A stretch of DNA of 12,268 nt from DATKMS01 sp041497995 (GCA_041497995.1 JBGQHM010000194.1:1-12268); one strand, 5' to 3'; positions 1-5,800 are shown, counted from the stretch's first letter. A program made the numbers and translations. Notes: generated from the sequence alone by a model not told the origin.

Positions 1-270
1 CATCACGCGTCCGAGGAAGCGCATGACGTCGCCGACAAAGGCGCCGCCCTCGTGTTGGCCATCGCCGGCGATCCACGCCAGGTCGAGCCCATTCGAGTAG
101 AATTTCTCGGTCCCGCCCGTGGTCACCAACGCCGCCGGCCCGCTCGACGCTTCAATGGTGTCGAACGCTTCATTCAACGCATCGAGGAACGGACGGTTGA
201 AGCGATTCTCACCGTTCTGCATCGTCAGGATGAAGACAGCGCCGTCGCGCTGGAGATCGATCATCGCCAT
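1..270 (-). CDS. Enoyl-CoA hydratase/isomerase family protein (crotonase fold), N-terminal part
   Basis: Partial gene: the 90 N-terminal residues are present and the rest lies beyond the left edge. Crotonase-fold enzymes act on acyl-CoA thioesters in the cytoplasm, usually in fatty-acid or aromatic-acid degradation. The N-terminus (MAMIDLQRDGAVFILTMQNG) is the usual first beta-strands. The stretch ALVTTGGTEKFYSNGLDLAW (residues 47-66) is the first oxyanion-hole segment (canonical form: xVxTGxGxxFSxGxDL). The FYSNGLDLAW version resembles delta3,delta2-enoyl-CoA isomerases more than classical hydratases, but the catalytic acidic residues lie outside the window, so hydratase versus isomerase is open. 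The ATG at 270 is preceded by AAAGGAG (plus-strand 277-283) at 6 nt spacing, an excellent ribosome-binding site. It is divergent from the toxin-antitoxin pair. Confidence 0.9.
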   Translation of the reverse strand, partial: MAMIDLQRDGAVFILTMQNGENRFNRPFLDALNEAFDTIEASSGPAALVTTGGTEKFYSNGLDLAWIAGDGQHEGGAFVGDVMRFLGRVM

Positions 271-447
271 CGGGAACTCCTTTCCGCAAGCTGCGTTCGG
301 ACCCAATTAGTCGGCGCCGGTGGGAATGCGCAAGCGGTGCGTCAATCGAGCTCTTCTCGTCGGCGCCTGTCCTTCTGCCTCGGCAAAGGCTTGATGGTGC
401 AACTCGTCCGGTTCGACTGGCCATGCTAATGCTGGTATAGGCGAGCC

Positions 448-822
448 GTGGCGAAGGCGGGCGCACCCAAAGCGGTCATTTGGGTCGGCGGCAGCAAGGA
501 GAACCTGAAAGCGTTCCCTGAACCAGTACAGAAGGGCGTTGGTTACGGTCTCTGGTTTGCGCAGATCGGCAGTAAGCATCCGCACGCCAAAGTGCTCCGG
601 GGCTTTAGCAGCGCGGGTGTGGTGGAGATCATCGAGGACATGGAGGGCAGCACGTACCGCGCCGTCTATACCGTGAAGTTCACCGATTTTGTCTATGTAC
701 TGCATTGCTTCCAGAAGAAATCGAAGCGCGGAGCGAAAACGCCGCCGGCGGATCTCGCGCTGATCAAGTTGCGGCTCCGCACGGCGGAAGCGGACTGCCG
801 GGCAAGAAAGGAAGCCAAGTAA
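448..822 (+). CDS. Type II toxin, phage-derived Gp49/HigB-like (RelE superfamily)
   Basis: 124 aa with a GTG start. The whole length matches the PF05973 (Gp49-like) pattern: a strand near the N-terminus (AVIWVGGSKENLKAFPEPV), the central AKVLRGFSSAGVVEIIED, then STYRAVYTVKF and VYVLHCFQKKSKRGAKTP near residues 69-100. Family members are small ribosome-dependent or free mRNA endonucleases, neutralised by a cognate DNA-binding antitoxin. The basic KKSKRG cluster and the RAVYTV strand are the family's most conserved elements. GTG 448 is the only usable start, because an in-frame stop lies at 427-429 and no other start codon falls between. Its ribosome-binding site is weak (AGGCGA at 439-444). 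The stop codon directly abuts the antitoxin ATG, so the two are one operon in toxin-antitoxin order. mRNA target and toxicity are inferred from family only. Confidence 0.9.
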   Translation: MAKAGAPKAVIWVGGSKENLKAFPEPVQKGVGYGLWFAQIGSKHPHAKVLRGFSSAGVVEIIEDMEGSTYRAVYTVKFTDFVYVLHCFQKKSKRGAKTPPADLALIKLRLRTAEADCRARKEAK

Positions 823-1152
823 ATGGTCACGAAGAAAGGCGAGGTTACCCTCGGGAGCGGGAACGTCTTCAAGGATCTCGGCCTGAAGAATCCTGAGGAA
901 CTCCTCGCGAAGGCGAAACTCGCCGCCCGGATCGTCCAGATCCTGGAGGAACGCAAGCTCAGCCAGACGCAAGCTGCGAAGCTGCTGTGCGTCGACCAGC
1001 CGAAGGTGTCGCTGATCTACCGCGGACGGCTCGACGACTTCTCCGTTGAGCGCCTGATGCGGTTCCTCACGGCGCTGCATCGCGACATCCGGATCGTTGT
1101 CGGCGAGAAGCGCCGCCGTGGCCGTGGCAGGATGATTGTGGAGGCTGCGTGA
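823..1152 (+). CDS. XRE-family antitoxin, HigA-like (HTH_37 type)
   Basis: 109 aa, starting at the base after the toxin stop (TAA/ATG abutting), which implies translational coupling. A helix-turn-helix occupies about residues 47-69 (LSQTQAAKLLCVDQPKVSLI), with the QxxAAxLLxVxQPKVSxxxxG signature of the antitoxins paired with Gp49-like toxins. The following DFSVERLMRFLTAL helix and the strand RIVV are also typical. The preceding segment, GNVFKDLGLKNPEELLAKAKLA, matches the usual pre-HTH helical lead-in of this family. It should bind and inhibit the toxin and autorepress the operon by binding upstream, probably in 271-447. The C-terminus is basic (EKRRRGRGR), which could aid nucleic-acid binding. 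Function is assigned by family and context; the pairing is secure. Confidence 0.9.
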   Translation: MVTKKGEVTLGSGNVFKDLGLKNPEELLAKAKLAARIVQILEERKLSQTQAAKLLCVDQPKVSLIYRGRLDDFSVERLMRFLTALHRDIRIVVGEKRRRGRGRMIVEAA

Positions 1153-1378
1153 AACGGAGAGAAGAGCGTCCGAGTGATGCGACTACACACAACGAGTTCA
1201 TCGCCCTCAACGGGAAGCGCATGGCCGCGCTCGCAACAACTGCATTGCCGGCAAACAGTGGGAAGACGGCGAGTCGCTGGGCGCGTTTTGTTCCCTTGTC
1301 GCATGTCGAACGGGTGCCGGACTCGCCACCGAAACAAGATGCCCTCTGGCTGGTCGCTGCTCTGACGTCGGAGAGATA

Positions 1379-1443
1379 GGGGACGTAGGTTGCGGAAGGT
1401 GCGGGAGACGCGCCGCTACGCACTTCCCGCAACCTGCGTCCCC
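1379..1443. repeat. Long imperfect inverted repeat, REP-like
   Basis: Arms of 25 nt (1379-1403 and 1419-1443) pair at about 22 of 25 positions around a 15-nt loop. The outer ends read GGGGACGTAGGTTGCGG and, on the other arm, CCGCAACCTGCGTCCCC. There is no T-tract, so it is a poor intrinsic terminator. GGGGACGTAG-type palindrome ends recall the hairpins mobilised by REP-associated tyrosine (Y1) transposases, but no transposase is in the window, so that link is only a resemblance. Confidence 0.7.
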
Positions 1444-1455
1444 GACGACGTCTTC

Positions 1456-1479
1456 CGGAGAAGTCAGCCAGCTTCTCCG
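1456..1479. repeat. Perfect 8-bp stem-loop
   Basis: CGGAGAAG (1456-1463) pairs with CTTCTCCG (1472-1479) across an 8-nt loop. It lies 12 nt after the long inverted repeat. It is not followed by a T-tract, so it is not a standard intrinsic terminator. Confidence 0.5.
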
Positions 1480-1506
1480 CGAGCTACTTAAAGACCGGGT
1501 GTGGGT

Positions 1507-1521
1507 TCGCACGACGTGCGA
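1507..1521. repeat. Short perfect inverted repeat TCGCAC-GAC-GTGCGA
   Basis: Six-base arms surround a 3-base centre. The dyad size suits either an operator half-site pair or a small hairpin. No adjacent promoter can be assigned with confidence. Confidence 0.4.
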
Positions 1522-1584
1522 TCTGAAGCAGCGATAAACGTTGGTACTGGCCGTTCCCATTCATAGCTGAGTGCGCCGGCTGTT

Positions 1585-1609
1585 GTCGCGGTCCATCGCA
1601 GACCGCGAC
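1585..1609. repeat. Perfect 9-bp stem-loop
   Basis: GTCGCGGTC (1585-1593) and GACCGCGAC (1601-1609) are exact complements around the 7-nt loop CATCGCA. This is the strongest short hairpin in the gene-poor stretch, about 105 nt upstream of the ATG of the small helical protein. It could be part of a 5' leader. Confidence 0.55.
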
Positions 1610-1714
1610 TGCTTGGCCCCATTGGGCTACGGCCTGCCCCCGCTCGGTGATTGTGCTAGGAACAAAAGCCCCGATGGAGAGCCCCAGGCTACGAGGGACA
1701 GGAGACCGACGGCG

Positions 1715-2047
1715 ATGGCGACGACTGAGGAAGACAAAGCCGCCAAGGCGGCAGATGGCAAAGCGACCGTGCTCCTTGATCAACTCCGGGCAAACAACCG
1801 TCTCCTCAGCGAGGCTAAAAAGGAGATCACCCTGCTCCTTGATCAACTCCGGGTACACAGCCGTCTCCTCGTCGAGGCGATACACGAGGTCCACCGCCGC
1901 TCCAAGCGGGTCGACCGCAAGATGGCCGCGTTCGTCGATGCGGTCGACCGGCTCTTAAAGACCAAGAGCCCGGAAGTGGTCGAAGGAGTTCGGGCAGCTT
2001 GGGAAAAAGAGGAAGAGCCCGAGCCGGCCGGGGAGGCGAAGAAATGA
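1715..2047 (+). CDS. Small charged helical (coiled-coil-like) protein with internal duplication
   Basis: 110 aa, not recognised as a known family. The start chosen is ATG 1715 (MATTEEDKAAKAADGK), with GGAG at 1701-1704 upstream. A longer in-frame opening from 1571 would translate through a hairpin and reads unnaturally. The protein is rich in K, E, R, A and L and predicted almost wholly helical. Residues about 19-60 contain a tandem duplication (LLDQLRANNRLLSEA then LLDQLRVHSRLLVEA) with a 21-residue period, exactly three heptads, which suggests a coiled coil. The duplication is also visible in the DNA (1771-1815 and 1834-1878). The C-terminus is acidic-basic and probably disordered (EKEEEPEPAGEAKK). 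It sits 97 bp upstream of the DUF262 gene on the same strand, so it may be co-transcribed. No signal peptide or membrane segment is seen. Confidence 0.65.
   Translation: MATTEEDKAAKAADGKATVLLDQLRANNRLLSEAKKEITLLLDQLRVHSRLLVEAIHEVHRRSKRVDRKMAAFVDAVDRLLKTKSPEVVEGVRAAWEKEEEPEPAGEAKK
1771..1878 (+). repeat. Tandem in-frame duplication, 63-bp period
   Basis: Copies at 1771-1815 and 1834-1878 match at about 40 of 45 positions, including an identical 20-base core (GCTCCTTGATCAACTCCGGG). The 63-bp period preserves the frame and the heptad register of the encoded helix. High nucleotide identity suggests a fairly recent duplication. Confidence 0.85.
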
Positions 2048-2133
2048 AAGCGCCTCAGCGATTTGTTGCAGAGCCGTAAGCGAGCCGTTACACTTCGCGC
2101 GGTTCGGCGTGGGTCAGATTCCGCGCCCCTTGC

Positions 2134-2138
2134 AGGAG
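2134..2138 (+). promoter_or_regulatory. Ribosome-binding site AGGAG deciding the DUF262 start
   Basis: AGGAG lies 6 nt upstream of GTG 2145. The alternative GTG at 2109 has no comparable site. Starting at 2145 gives an N-terminus (VPISAKERTIKDLLSG) that matches how DUF262 proteins usually begin. Confidence 0.75.
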
Positions 2139-2144
2139 CGCAGC

Positions 2145-3038
2145 GTGCCCATCAGCGCCAAAGAGCGAACGATTAAGGATCTCCTGAGCGGGAGTGTCCA
2201 GTACGTGGTGCCACGGTATCAGCGCCCGTACAGCTGGTCGAACAAACAGTGGAAACCGTTTTGGGAGGATCTCAAGGAGACGGCCAGGCGGCGACGACGG
2301 GCTAGAGGCGCGGCGGCGCAGTTTGGCGACGACGCCGCGAGGCCACCGCACCAGCACTTCTTCGGCCCGATTGTGCAAGTACCAACGGGGGAGACGAGCC
2401 GGGGCGTCGACCTGACGCGGTATTACGTGATCGACGGGCAGCAACGCCTCACTACCGTGTTGATCCTACTGCACTCGCTTGCGGAGGTGTACGCCGATGT
2501 CGATCCGGAGAATCGAGATCGGCATGCCAAACAAATCGGCCTCTACACGACGAACGACCCGGATCTGTACCCTGATCCGCACCACCGCACGAAGGTTCTG
2601 CCTGGGCGGTGGGATCGCGATTCATTTCTGGGAGTCATGGCGGGCGCCGGCCACGCAAACGGCAATATACAGGTAGCGCATCGATTCTTCAGCAACTGCC
2701 TGGCAATGCAAGTAAAGGGACGAGAGCCAGCCGAACAAATTGAGGAACTGGAGGGGATCTTCGATGCGGTTAGGGACGGCCTCTTGGTCGCTTGCGTGTT
2801 CATTGGTGCCGGCGATAACAGCTGGGAGATCTTCCGAAGTCTCAACGATCGCGGACTGCCGCTCAGCCAGTTTGACAACATCCGGAACCTATTCTTCATG
2901 AAGCTTGCTCCGCTTCCCGAGAGAGAGGTGGATGACCTCTACAGCAACCACTGGACGACAATGGAGGATGAGGTCACGGGGCGTCATGATGGTGTGCTCC
3001 CCGCGGGTGTGACAGAGAAGGATGCGGCCCATCGTTGA
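2145..3038 (+). CDS. DUF262 (GmrS-like) subunit of a modification-dependent restriction system
   Basis: 297 aa from GTG 2145. DUF262 is a ParB/sulfiredoxin-fold NTPase-like domain found in GmrSD-type (type IV) restriction enzymes, which cut DNA carrying modified, for example glucosylated, cytosines. Hallmarks are VPRYQRPYSW (about residues 22-31), IDGQQRLTT (96-104, the nucleotide-binding signature) and IFRSLNDRGLPLSQFDNIRN around N234/G237, a conserved FxxLNxRGxxLSxxDxxRN motif. An Arg-rich, low-complexity insert (RRRRRARGAAAQ) sits between the first two. The frame ends in TGA at 3036-3038, overlapping a TTG that opens the next frame, where the DUF1524 half continues. Most relatives are one polypeptide of about 600 residues. 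Here it is either a coupled two-subunit form, as in the original GmrS/GmrD, or one gene broken by a one-base indel. Specificity for a given base modification cannot be read from sequence. Confidence 0.88.
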   Translation: MPISAKERTIKDLLSGSVQYVVPRYQRPYSWSNKQWKPFWEDLKETARRRRRARGAAAQFGDDAARPPHQHFFGPIVQVPTGETSRGVDLTRYYVIDGQQRLTTVLILLHSLAEVYADVDPENRDRHAKQIGLYTTNDPDLYPDPHHRTKVLPGRWDRDSFLGVMAGAGHANGNIQVAHRFFSNCLAMQVKGREPAEQIEELEGIFDAVRDGLLVACVFIGAGDNSWEIFRSLNDRGLPLSQFDNIRNLFFMKLAPLPEREVDDLYSNHWTTMEDEVTGRHDGVLPAGVTEKDAAHR

Positions 3039-4048
3039 CTCGGTTCGCTCATGCGTGGATCCAAGTGAAGCAGAAGGAGCAGGTCAGCACGCGAGACCTC
3101 TCAGATCGATTCCAGACCTTGCTCGATCATCCGCCGAATTCTCATGGAGGTACTCCTGCCACTGTCGCCACCCACGCGGCTGAGCAGGCTCGCTCGCTGC
3201 ATTTCCACGCGGCCTCGTTCCGATATCTCGCCCGGCCTCACACTATCGGGGGTGATGAAACACGCGTCCGGAATGCGATACAACGGGCGCAGTGCCTCGG
3301 GGTGCAGGCAGCGGCCGACCCGATCATGCTGGAGCTGCTTGGCCGATACTTCCGCACGAGCCCGCGCGATATTGACGGATTTCTGCGGTGTCTCCGTGTA
3401 CTCGAGTCGTGGGTGGTTCGTCGTGCTGTGGCTGGAGTCACTCTGAAGAACCATAATCGCCTGCTGCTCGAAGAGCTCGCCGTGCCGGTCGTGCTCACCC
3501 AGCCGGCGGACATGCCCCTCGGTGAATTGGCGAGAGCGATGCGGGACCATCTCGTCACACCAGGACGTAGGAACAGAGCGGACCAATGGCCGGATGATGA
3601 AAAGTTCCGCCAGGGGTTCTTCGAGGACAAGAAACTCTTCAACGGCGAGACTAAGGGCTTCGGTGGTGGGCGAGGCTTCATTCGCGCCCTGCTTGCGGCA
3701 TTCGAGGCGGACTCACAGGATGGCGTGTCGTTCGAGCGCGCCTTTGGGTGTCAGGTCGAACACGTGATGCCCAGCGAGATGACCTCTCAATGGCGCGACT
3801 ACCTCGGTCCCGACTCGGAGCATTTGCACCAAAATCGAGTCAACACAATCGCGAACCTAGTGTTGCTCACCCAGCCGGAGAATGCGCGGGCCGGACGAGG
3901 ACTCTTCGAAGAGAAGCGCGCCGTGTATCAAAATAGTGAGCTAGCTACAGTCCGCGAGCTCGGCGCGTGGCAGAATTGGCGTAGACAGGATCTCGACCGC
4001 CGGGCAGGGCGGCTGGCAGAAGCCGCAATTCGGATCTGGCAACGCTGA
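3035..4048 (+). CDS. DUF1524 HNH-nuclease (GmrD-like) half of the restriction system
   Basis: 337 aa if initiated at TTG 3035, in the -1 frame relative to the DUF262 frame. The N-terminal two thirds are helical and match the spacer region of DUF262-DUF1524 fusions. The C-terminal part carries the DUF1524 nuclease signature: VEHVMPSEMTSQW with catalytic-type His at residue 243, then IANLVLLTQPENARAG with Asn 274 and Asn 283, then LFEEKRAVY. This His-Asn-Asn arrangement is the His-Me/HNH finger of GmrD-like nucleases, so the active site looks intact. A possible ribosome-binding site (AAGGA, 3018-3022) lies 12 nt before TTG, longer than ideal. The sequence on both sides of the TTGA junction looks coding (TEKDAAHR, then LTRFAHAW), so a one-base deletion or sequencing error in a single fused gene is equally possible. 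It converges with the glycosylase-like gene 56 bp downstream. Confidence 0.85.
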   Translation: MTRFAHAWIQVKQKEQVSTRDLSDRFQTLLDHPPNSHGGTPATVATHAAEQARSLHFHAASFRYLARPHTIGGDETRVRNAIQRAQCLGVQAAADPIMLELLGRYFRTSPRDIDGFLRCLRVLESWVVRRAVAGVTLKNHNRLLLEELAVPVVLTQPADMPLGELARAMRDHLVTPGRRNRADQWPDDEKFRQGFFEDKKLFNGETKGFGGGRGFIRALLAAFEADSQDGVSFERAFGCQVEHVMPSEMTSQWRDYLGPDSEHLHQNRVNTIANLVLLTQPENARAGRGLFEEKRAVYQNSELATVRELGAWQNWRRQDLDRRAGRLAEAAIRIWQR

Positions 4049-4061
4049 TGGACATTCGGGC

Positions 4062-4099
4062 CTGATCCTGCCGCTTTGTCACAATACGCGGGGGATCAG
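4062..4099. terminator. Weak stem-loop between convergent genes
   Basis: CTGATCC (4062-4068) pairs with GGATCAG (4093-4099) over a 24-nt loop, in the 56-bp gap between the two convergent genes. The position suits a bidirectional terminator. The loop is long and there is no clear T-tract on either strand, so the call is tentative. Confidence 0.3.
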
Positions 4100-4104
4100 C
4101 AGCG

Positions 4105-5229
4105 TTACTGGTGGATCTCGAAAATGCCGCGGTGAATGTTCCCGAGGATGTAGTCCCGCCAGAACTTGAAAAGATCCTCCTGCGACAATGGCGGCGTATA
4201 GCGGCGACGGGCGGCCGCGATCAGTTCGGCAACAGTGGGGTCGATTCCGTTGCGCTGCCTGAGGTCGTACTGCGCTTTGACCAGTTCCTGGCCGGCGGTA
4301 AGGCACTTCACCCGCGCCGCCCGGACAGCGTCAAGGCAGCTTTCCGCGGACTGACGGTTGAAACGCGCGGCGATGGCAATCCGAGTGGTGTCGGTCACCT
4401 GCCCGCTACGTCGTTCAGGCCGAGGACCTGGCGGAGGATGTCGAGCCAGCGCCGGCGCGGCCACCTCATCTGCTTCGACGTTCGGCGTTTCGCCTGGCCG
4501 TGGATCGTTCTCTCCGGCGAGTTCGTCGCATTTGCCAACCCTATCTTGATACCAGCGCTTGATCGCCTCAAGTTGGTGCGCTCGCATTTGTTTGTACTCT
4601 ACGGGTCGATGTATCCCATAGTTTGGGTGGACCAGGGGAAAGCAAGGAATTTTCTCGCCCGTGGAACGTTTAGGAGGGCGGTTCTCGAAAAAGGTTGTCG
4701 GCGACGAGTCCTTGGCGACACCGACTGCGATGATCGCGAGCGGCCAGAAATATTCAATCTCCCTCGCGAGATGTTCTGCGTAGCAGGTCCTCTGCGTTTC
4801 TAATGGGGCCTTCCTCTCTTTCGGCGGCCACGGTGAACACTTCACAATGTTGGTGTAAACGACCTGACGGAAGAGGTTGACAGGCTGCACGCCCAGTATA
4901 TCGCTCAATCCGCCGAGCACGTCCCGATGAAAGGCGGTCTTCTTCTTCCCAGGTGAGAGGAAGCGTGGATTTTCCAAAAACTCGCGCGCCCATGATTCGG
5001 GGGTCTGGCATCCAACCGGGTGATCCGGAAGTTTCGGGCCGGGATCCGAAGCAACCATGAGAAACACGATGGTCGATCGCTCGGCCGAGGCAAAGAACCC
5101 GCAGGGCGAATAGCCTTCAGCCGGCGCGTTCTTGATGCCGGGGCACTGTAACCGGCAGCCGGTGACGGAAGAGTAGAATTCCACGTCTGCTTCGCTTGCC
5201 TCTACCACTCGCATCTTTGGCCTCGCCAT
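4105..5229 (-). CDS. Uracil-DNA glycosylase superfamily protein with C-terminal extension
   Basis: 374 aa from ATG 5229. An upstream GTG at 5256 would add nine residues and overlap the preceding ORF by GTGA; neither start has a strong ribosome-binding site. Residues about 18-230 follow the UDG fold in order. These are TGCRLQCPG with Cys 25 and 29, a hydrophobic strand leading to ASDPGPK (60-66) where family 4 has GEAPG, YTNIVKCSP (125-133), Cys 149 in RTCYAEHLAREIEYFWP, then AIIAVGVA and LVHPNY (199-204), the family's HPS/HPN motif. Cys 25, 29, 131 and 149 fit the four Fe-S ligands of family 4/5 enzymes, with Cys 43 extra. Such enzymes excise uracil or other altered bases. A Pro-rich linker (about 240-276) leads to a ~96-residue C-terminal segment (YTPPLSQEDLFKFWRDYI and around) that I cannot assign. 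Substrate is unknown; the altered first motif argues against assuming plain uracil. Confidence 0.8.
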   Translation of the reverse strand: MARPKMRVVEASEADVEFYSSVTGCRLQCPGIKNAPAEGYSPCGFFASAERSTIVFLMVASDPGPKLPDHPVGCQTPESWAREFLENPRFLSPGKKKTAFHRDVLGGLSDILGVQPVNLFRQVVYTNIVKCSPWPPKERKAPLETQRTCYAEHLAREIEYFWPLAIIAVGVAKDSSPTTFFENRPPKRSTGEKIPCFPLVHPNYGIHRPVEYKQMRAHQLEAIKRWYQDRVGKCDELAGENDPRPGETPNVEADEVAAPALARHPPPGPRPERRSGQVTDTTRIAIAARFNRQSAESCLDAVRAARVKCLTAGQELVKAQYDLRQRNGIDPTVAELIAAARRRYTPPLSQEDLFKFWRDYILGNIHRGIFEIHQ

Positions 5230-5252
5230 TGGGGACTCTGTCTCTAGCACAG

Positions 5253-5618
5253 TCACCGAGCGGGGGCAGGCTGCCGGGCCGGTGCCGCGTCCGGGCGTGG
5301 CGGTTCCGACGACTTCGATTTAAATTGGTTTTTTGTTTGTGCAGTCAGCGCCGGCCTGCTCGGCGAGCGCGCCTCCGTGATCGCGGTGGGGGTAGTGATA
5401 GGCCGGGGATTGGCCGCCGCTCGGGCAGGACCGCGCCTGATGGCGCGGCGTCGCGGCCCGGCCCGCTGGTGGCAGTCGAAGTGCTCCGCGTGCTCGTCGA
5501 CGACCGGCCGGACAAAGAACCGGTTGCCGATGGGCTCGCCGCAGTGCGGGCAAATGCAAACGATGAAGTCGCGGATAGTCGGGGGATGAAGCCCAGGGCG
5601 GGCGATCGCCGGAACCAC
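5253..5618 (-). CDS. Putative small zinc-ribbon protein
   Basis: 121 aa from GTG 5618, with no good ribosome-binding site. The reading frame stays open and protein-like about 15 codons further upstream but has no start codon there. Residues about 18-55 look like a zinc ribbon: DFIVCICPHCGEPIGNRFFV followed by DEHAEHFDCHQ, giving CPHCG and a distal H/C-rich knuckle. The C-terminal half is Pro/Arg/Ala-rich and unstructured in appearance. In the adjacent frame the same DNA reads QSPAYHYPHRDHGGALAEQ and stops at 5320, so a frameshift near 5400-5480 is possible. The stop overlaps a GTG that could start the glycosylase-like gene, suggesting a shared operon. It may be a partner or nucleic-acid-binding accessory of that enzyme, but this is inference. 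Confidence 0.45.
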   Translation of the reverse strand: MVPAIARPGLHPPTIRDFIVCICPHCGEPIGNRFFVRPVVDEHAEHFDCHQRAGPRRRAIRRGPARAAANPRPITTPTAITEARSPSRPALTAQTKNQFKSKSSEPPRPDAAPARQPAPAR

Positions 5619-5636
5619 ATCCCCTTCGAGGGGATG
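5618..5636. repeat. Perfect 8-bp hairpin at the 5' end of the zinc-ribbon ORF
   Basis: CATCCCCT (5618-5625) and AGGGGATG (5629-5636) are exact complements around TCG. On the minus strand it lies directly upstream of, and touching, GTG 5618. It could mask initiation or mark the leader. There is no T-tract. Confidence 0.5.
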
Positions 5637-5778
5637 ACCGACGAAGAGTTCGGACCGACCTCGAAGCTACCGGCCCGTGCTCACAGCGCCCCTGCCTGAG
5701 GCGACTGCGGTGAAGTAGCGGTTACGCAACGCGGACCAGTTGACGCTGTCGTCGTGCTCTTCGTTCGCGTGTCAGCCG

Positions 5779-5800
5779 ATGCTCGGTTTCATCCGAGCAT
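5779..5800. terminator. Stem-loop spanning the stop codon of the DUF2961 gene
   Basis: ATGCTCGG (5779-5786) pairs with CCGAGCAT (5793-5800) over a 6-nt loop that contains the TGA of the minus-strand DUF2961 gene. No T-tract follows, so it is at most a weak terminator or an mRNA 3'-end stabiliser. Confidence 0.35.

Larger units (their letters stand above)
1153..1714. other. Gene-poor stretch with serial inverted repeats
   Basis: No convincing coding region is seen on either strand over about 560 bp. The 76-codon frame that starts with a GTGA overlap on the antitoxin stop shows no recognisable pattern. The stretch instead carries four inverted repeats in succession, at 1379-1443, 1456-1479, 1507-1521 and 1585-1609. 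It ends just before the ribosome-binding site of the small helical protein. It could be a decayed element, a structured RNA, or a leader for the downstream genes; the sequence alone does not decide. Confidence 0.5.

Noticed and set aside
307..1080. 257-codon minus-strand frame opposite the toxin-antitoxin genes
   Set aside because: It is antisense to two well-recognised genes, and its translation has no family pattern. Long antisense frames are common in GC-rich coding DNA.
1149..1379. 76-codon frame starting GTGA-overlapped on the antitoxin stop
   Set aside because: It has a coupling-like start but no recognisable motif or domain, and its end runs into the long palindrome. Other frames on the opposite strand are equally open. 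Probably chance in GC-rich DNA.
1495..1525. GGGTTCGCAC segment resembling a tRNA T-loop
   Set aside because: No matching acceptor, D or anticodon stems can be built around it; it is part of a short dyad instead.
4111..4803. 230-codon plus-strand frame opposite the UDG-like gene
   Set aside because: The minus strand carries clear UDG motifs; the plus-strand product has no recognisable features.
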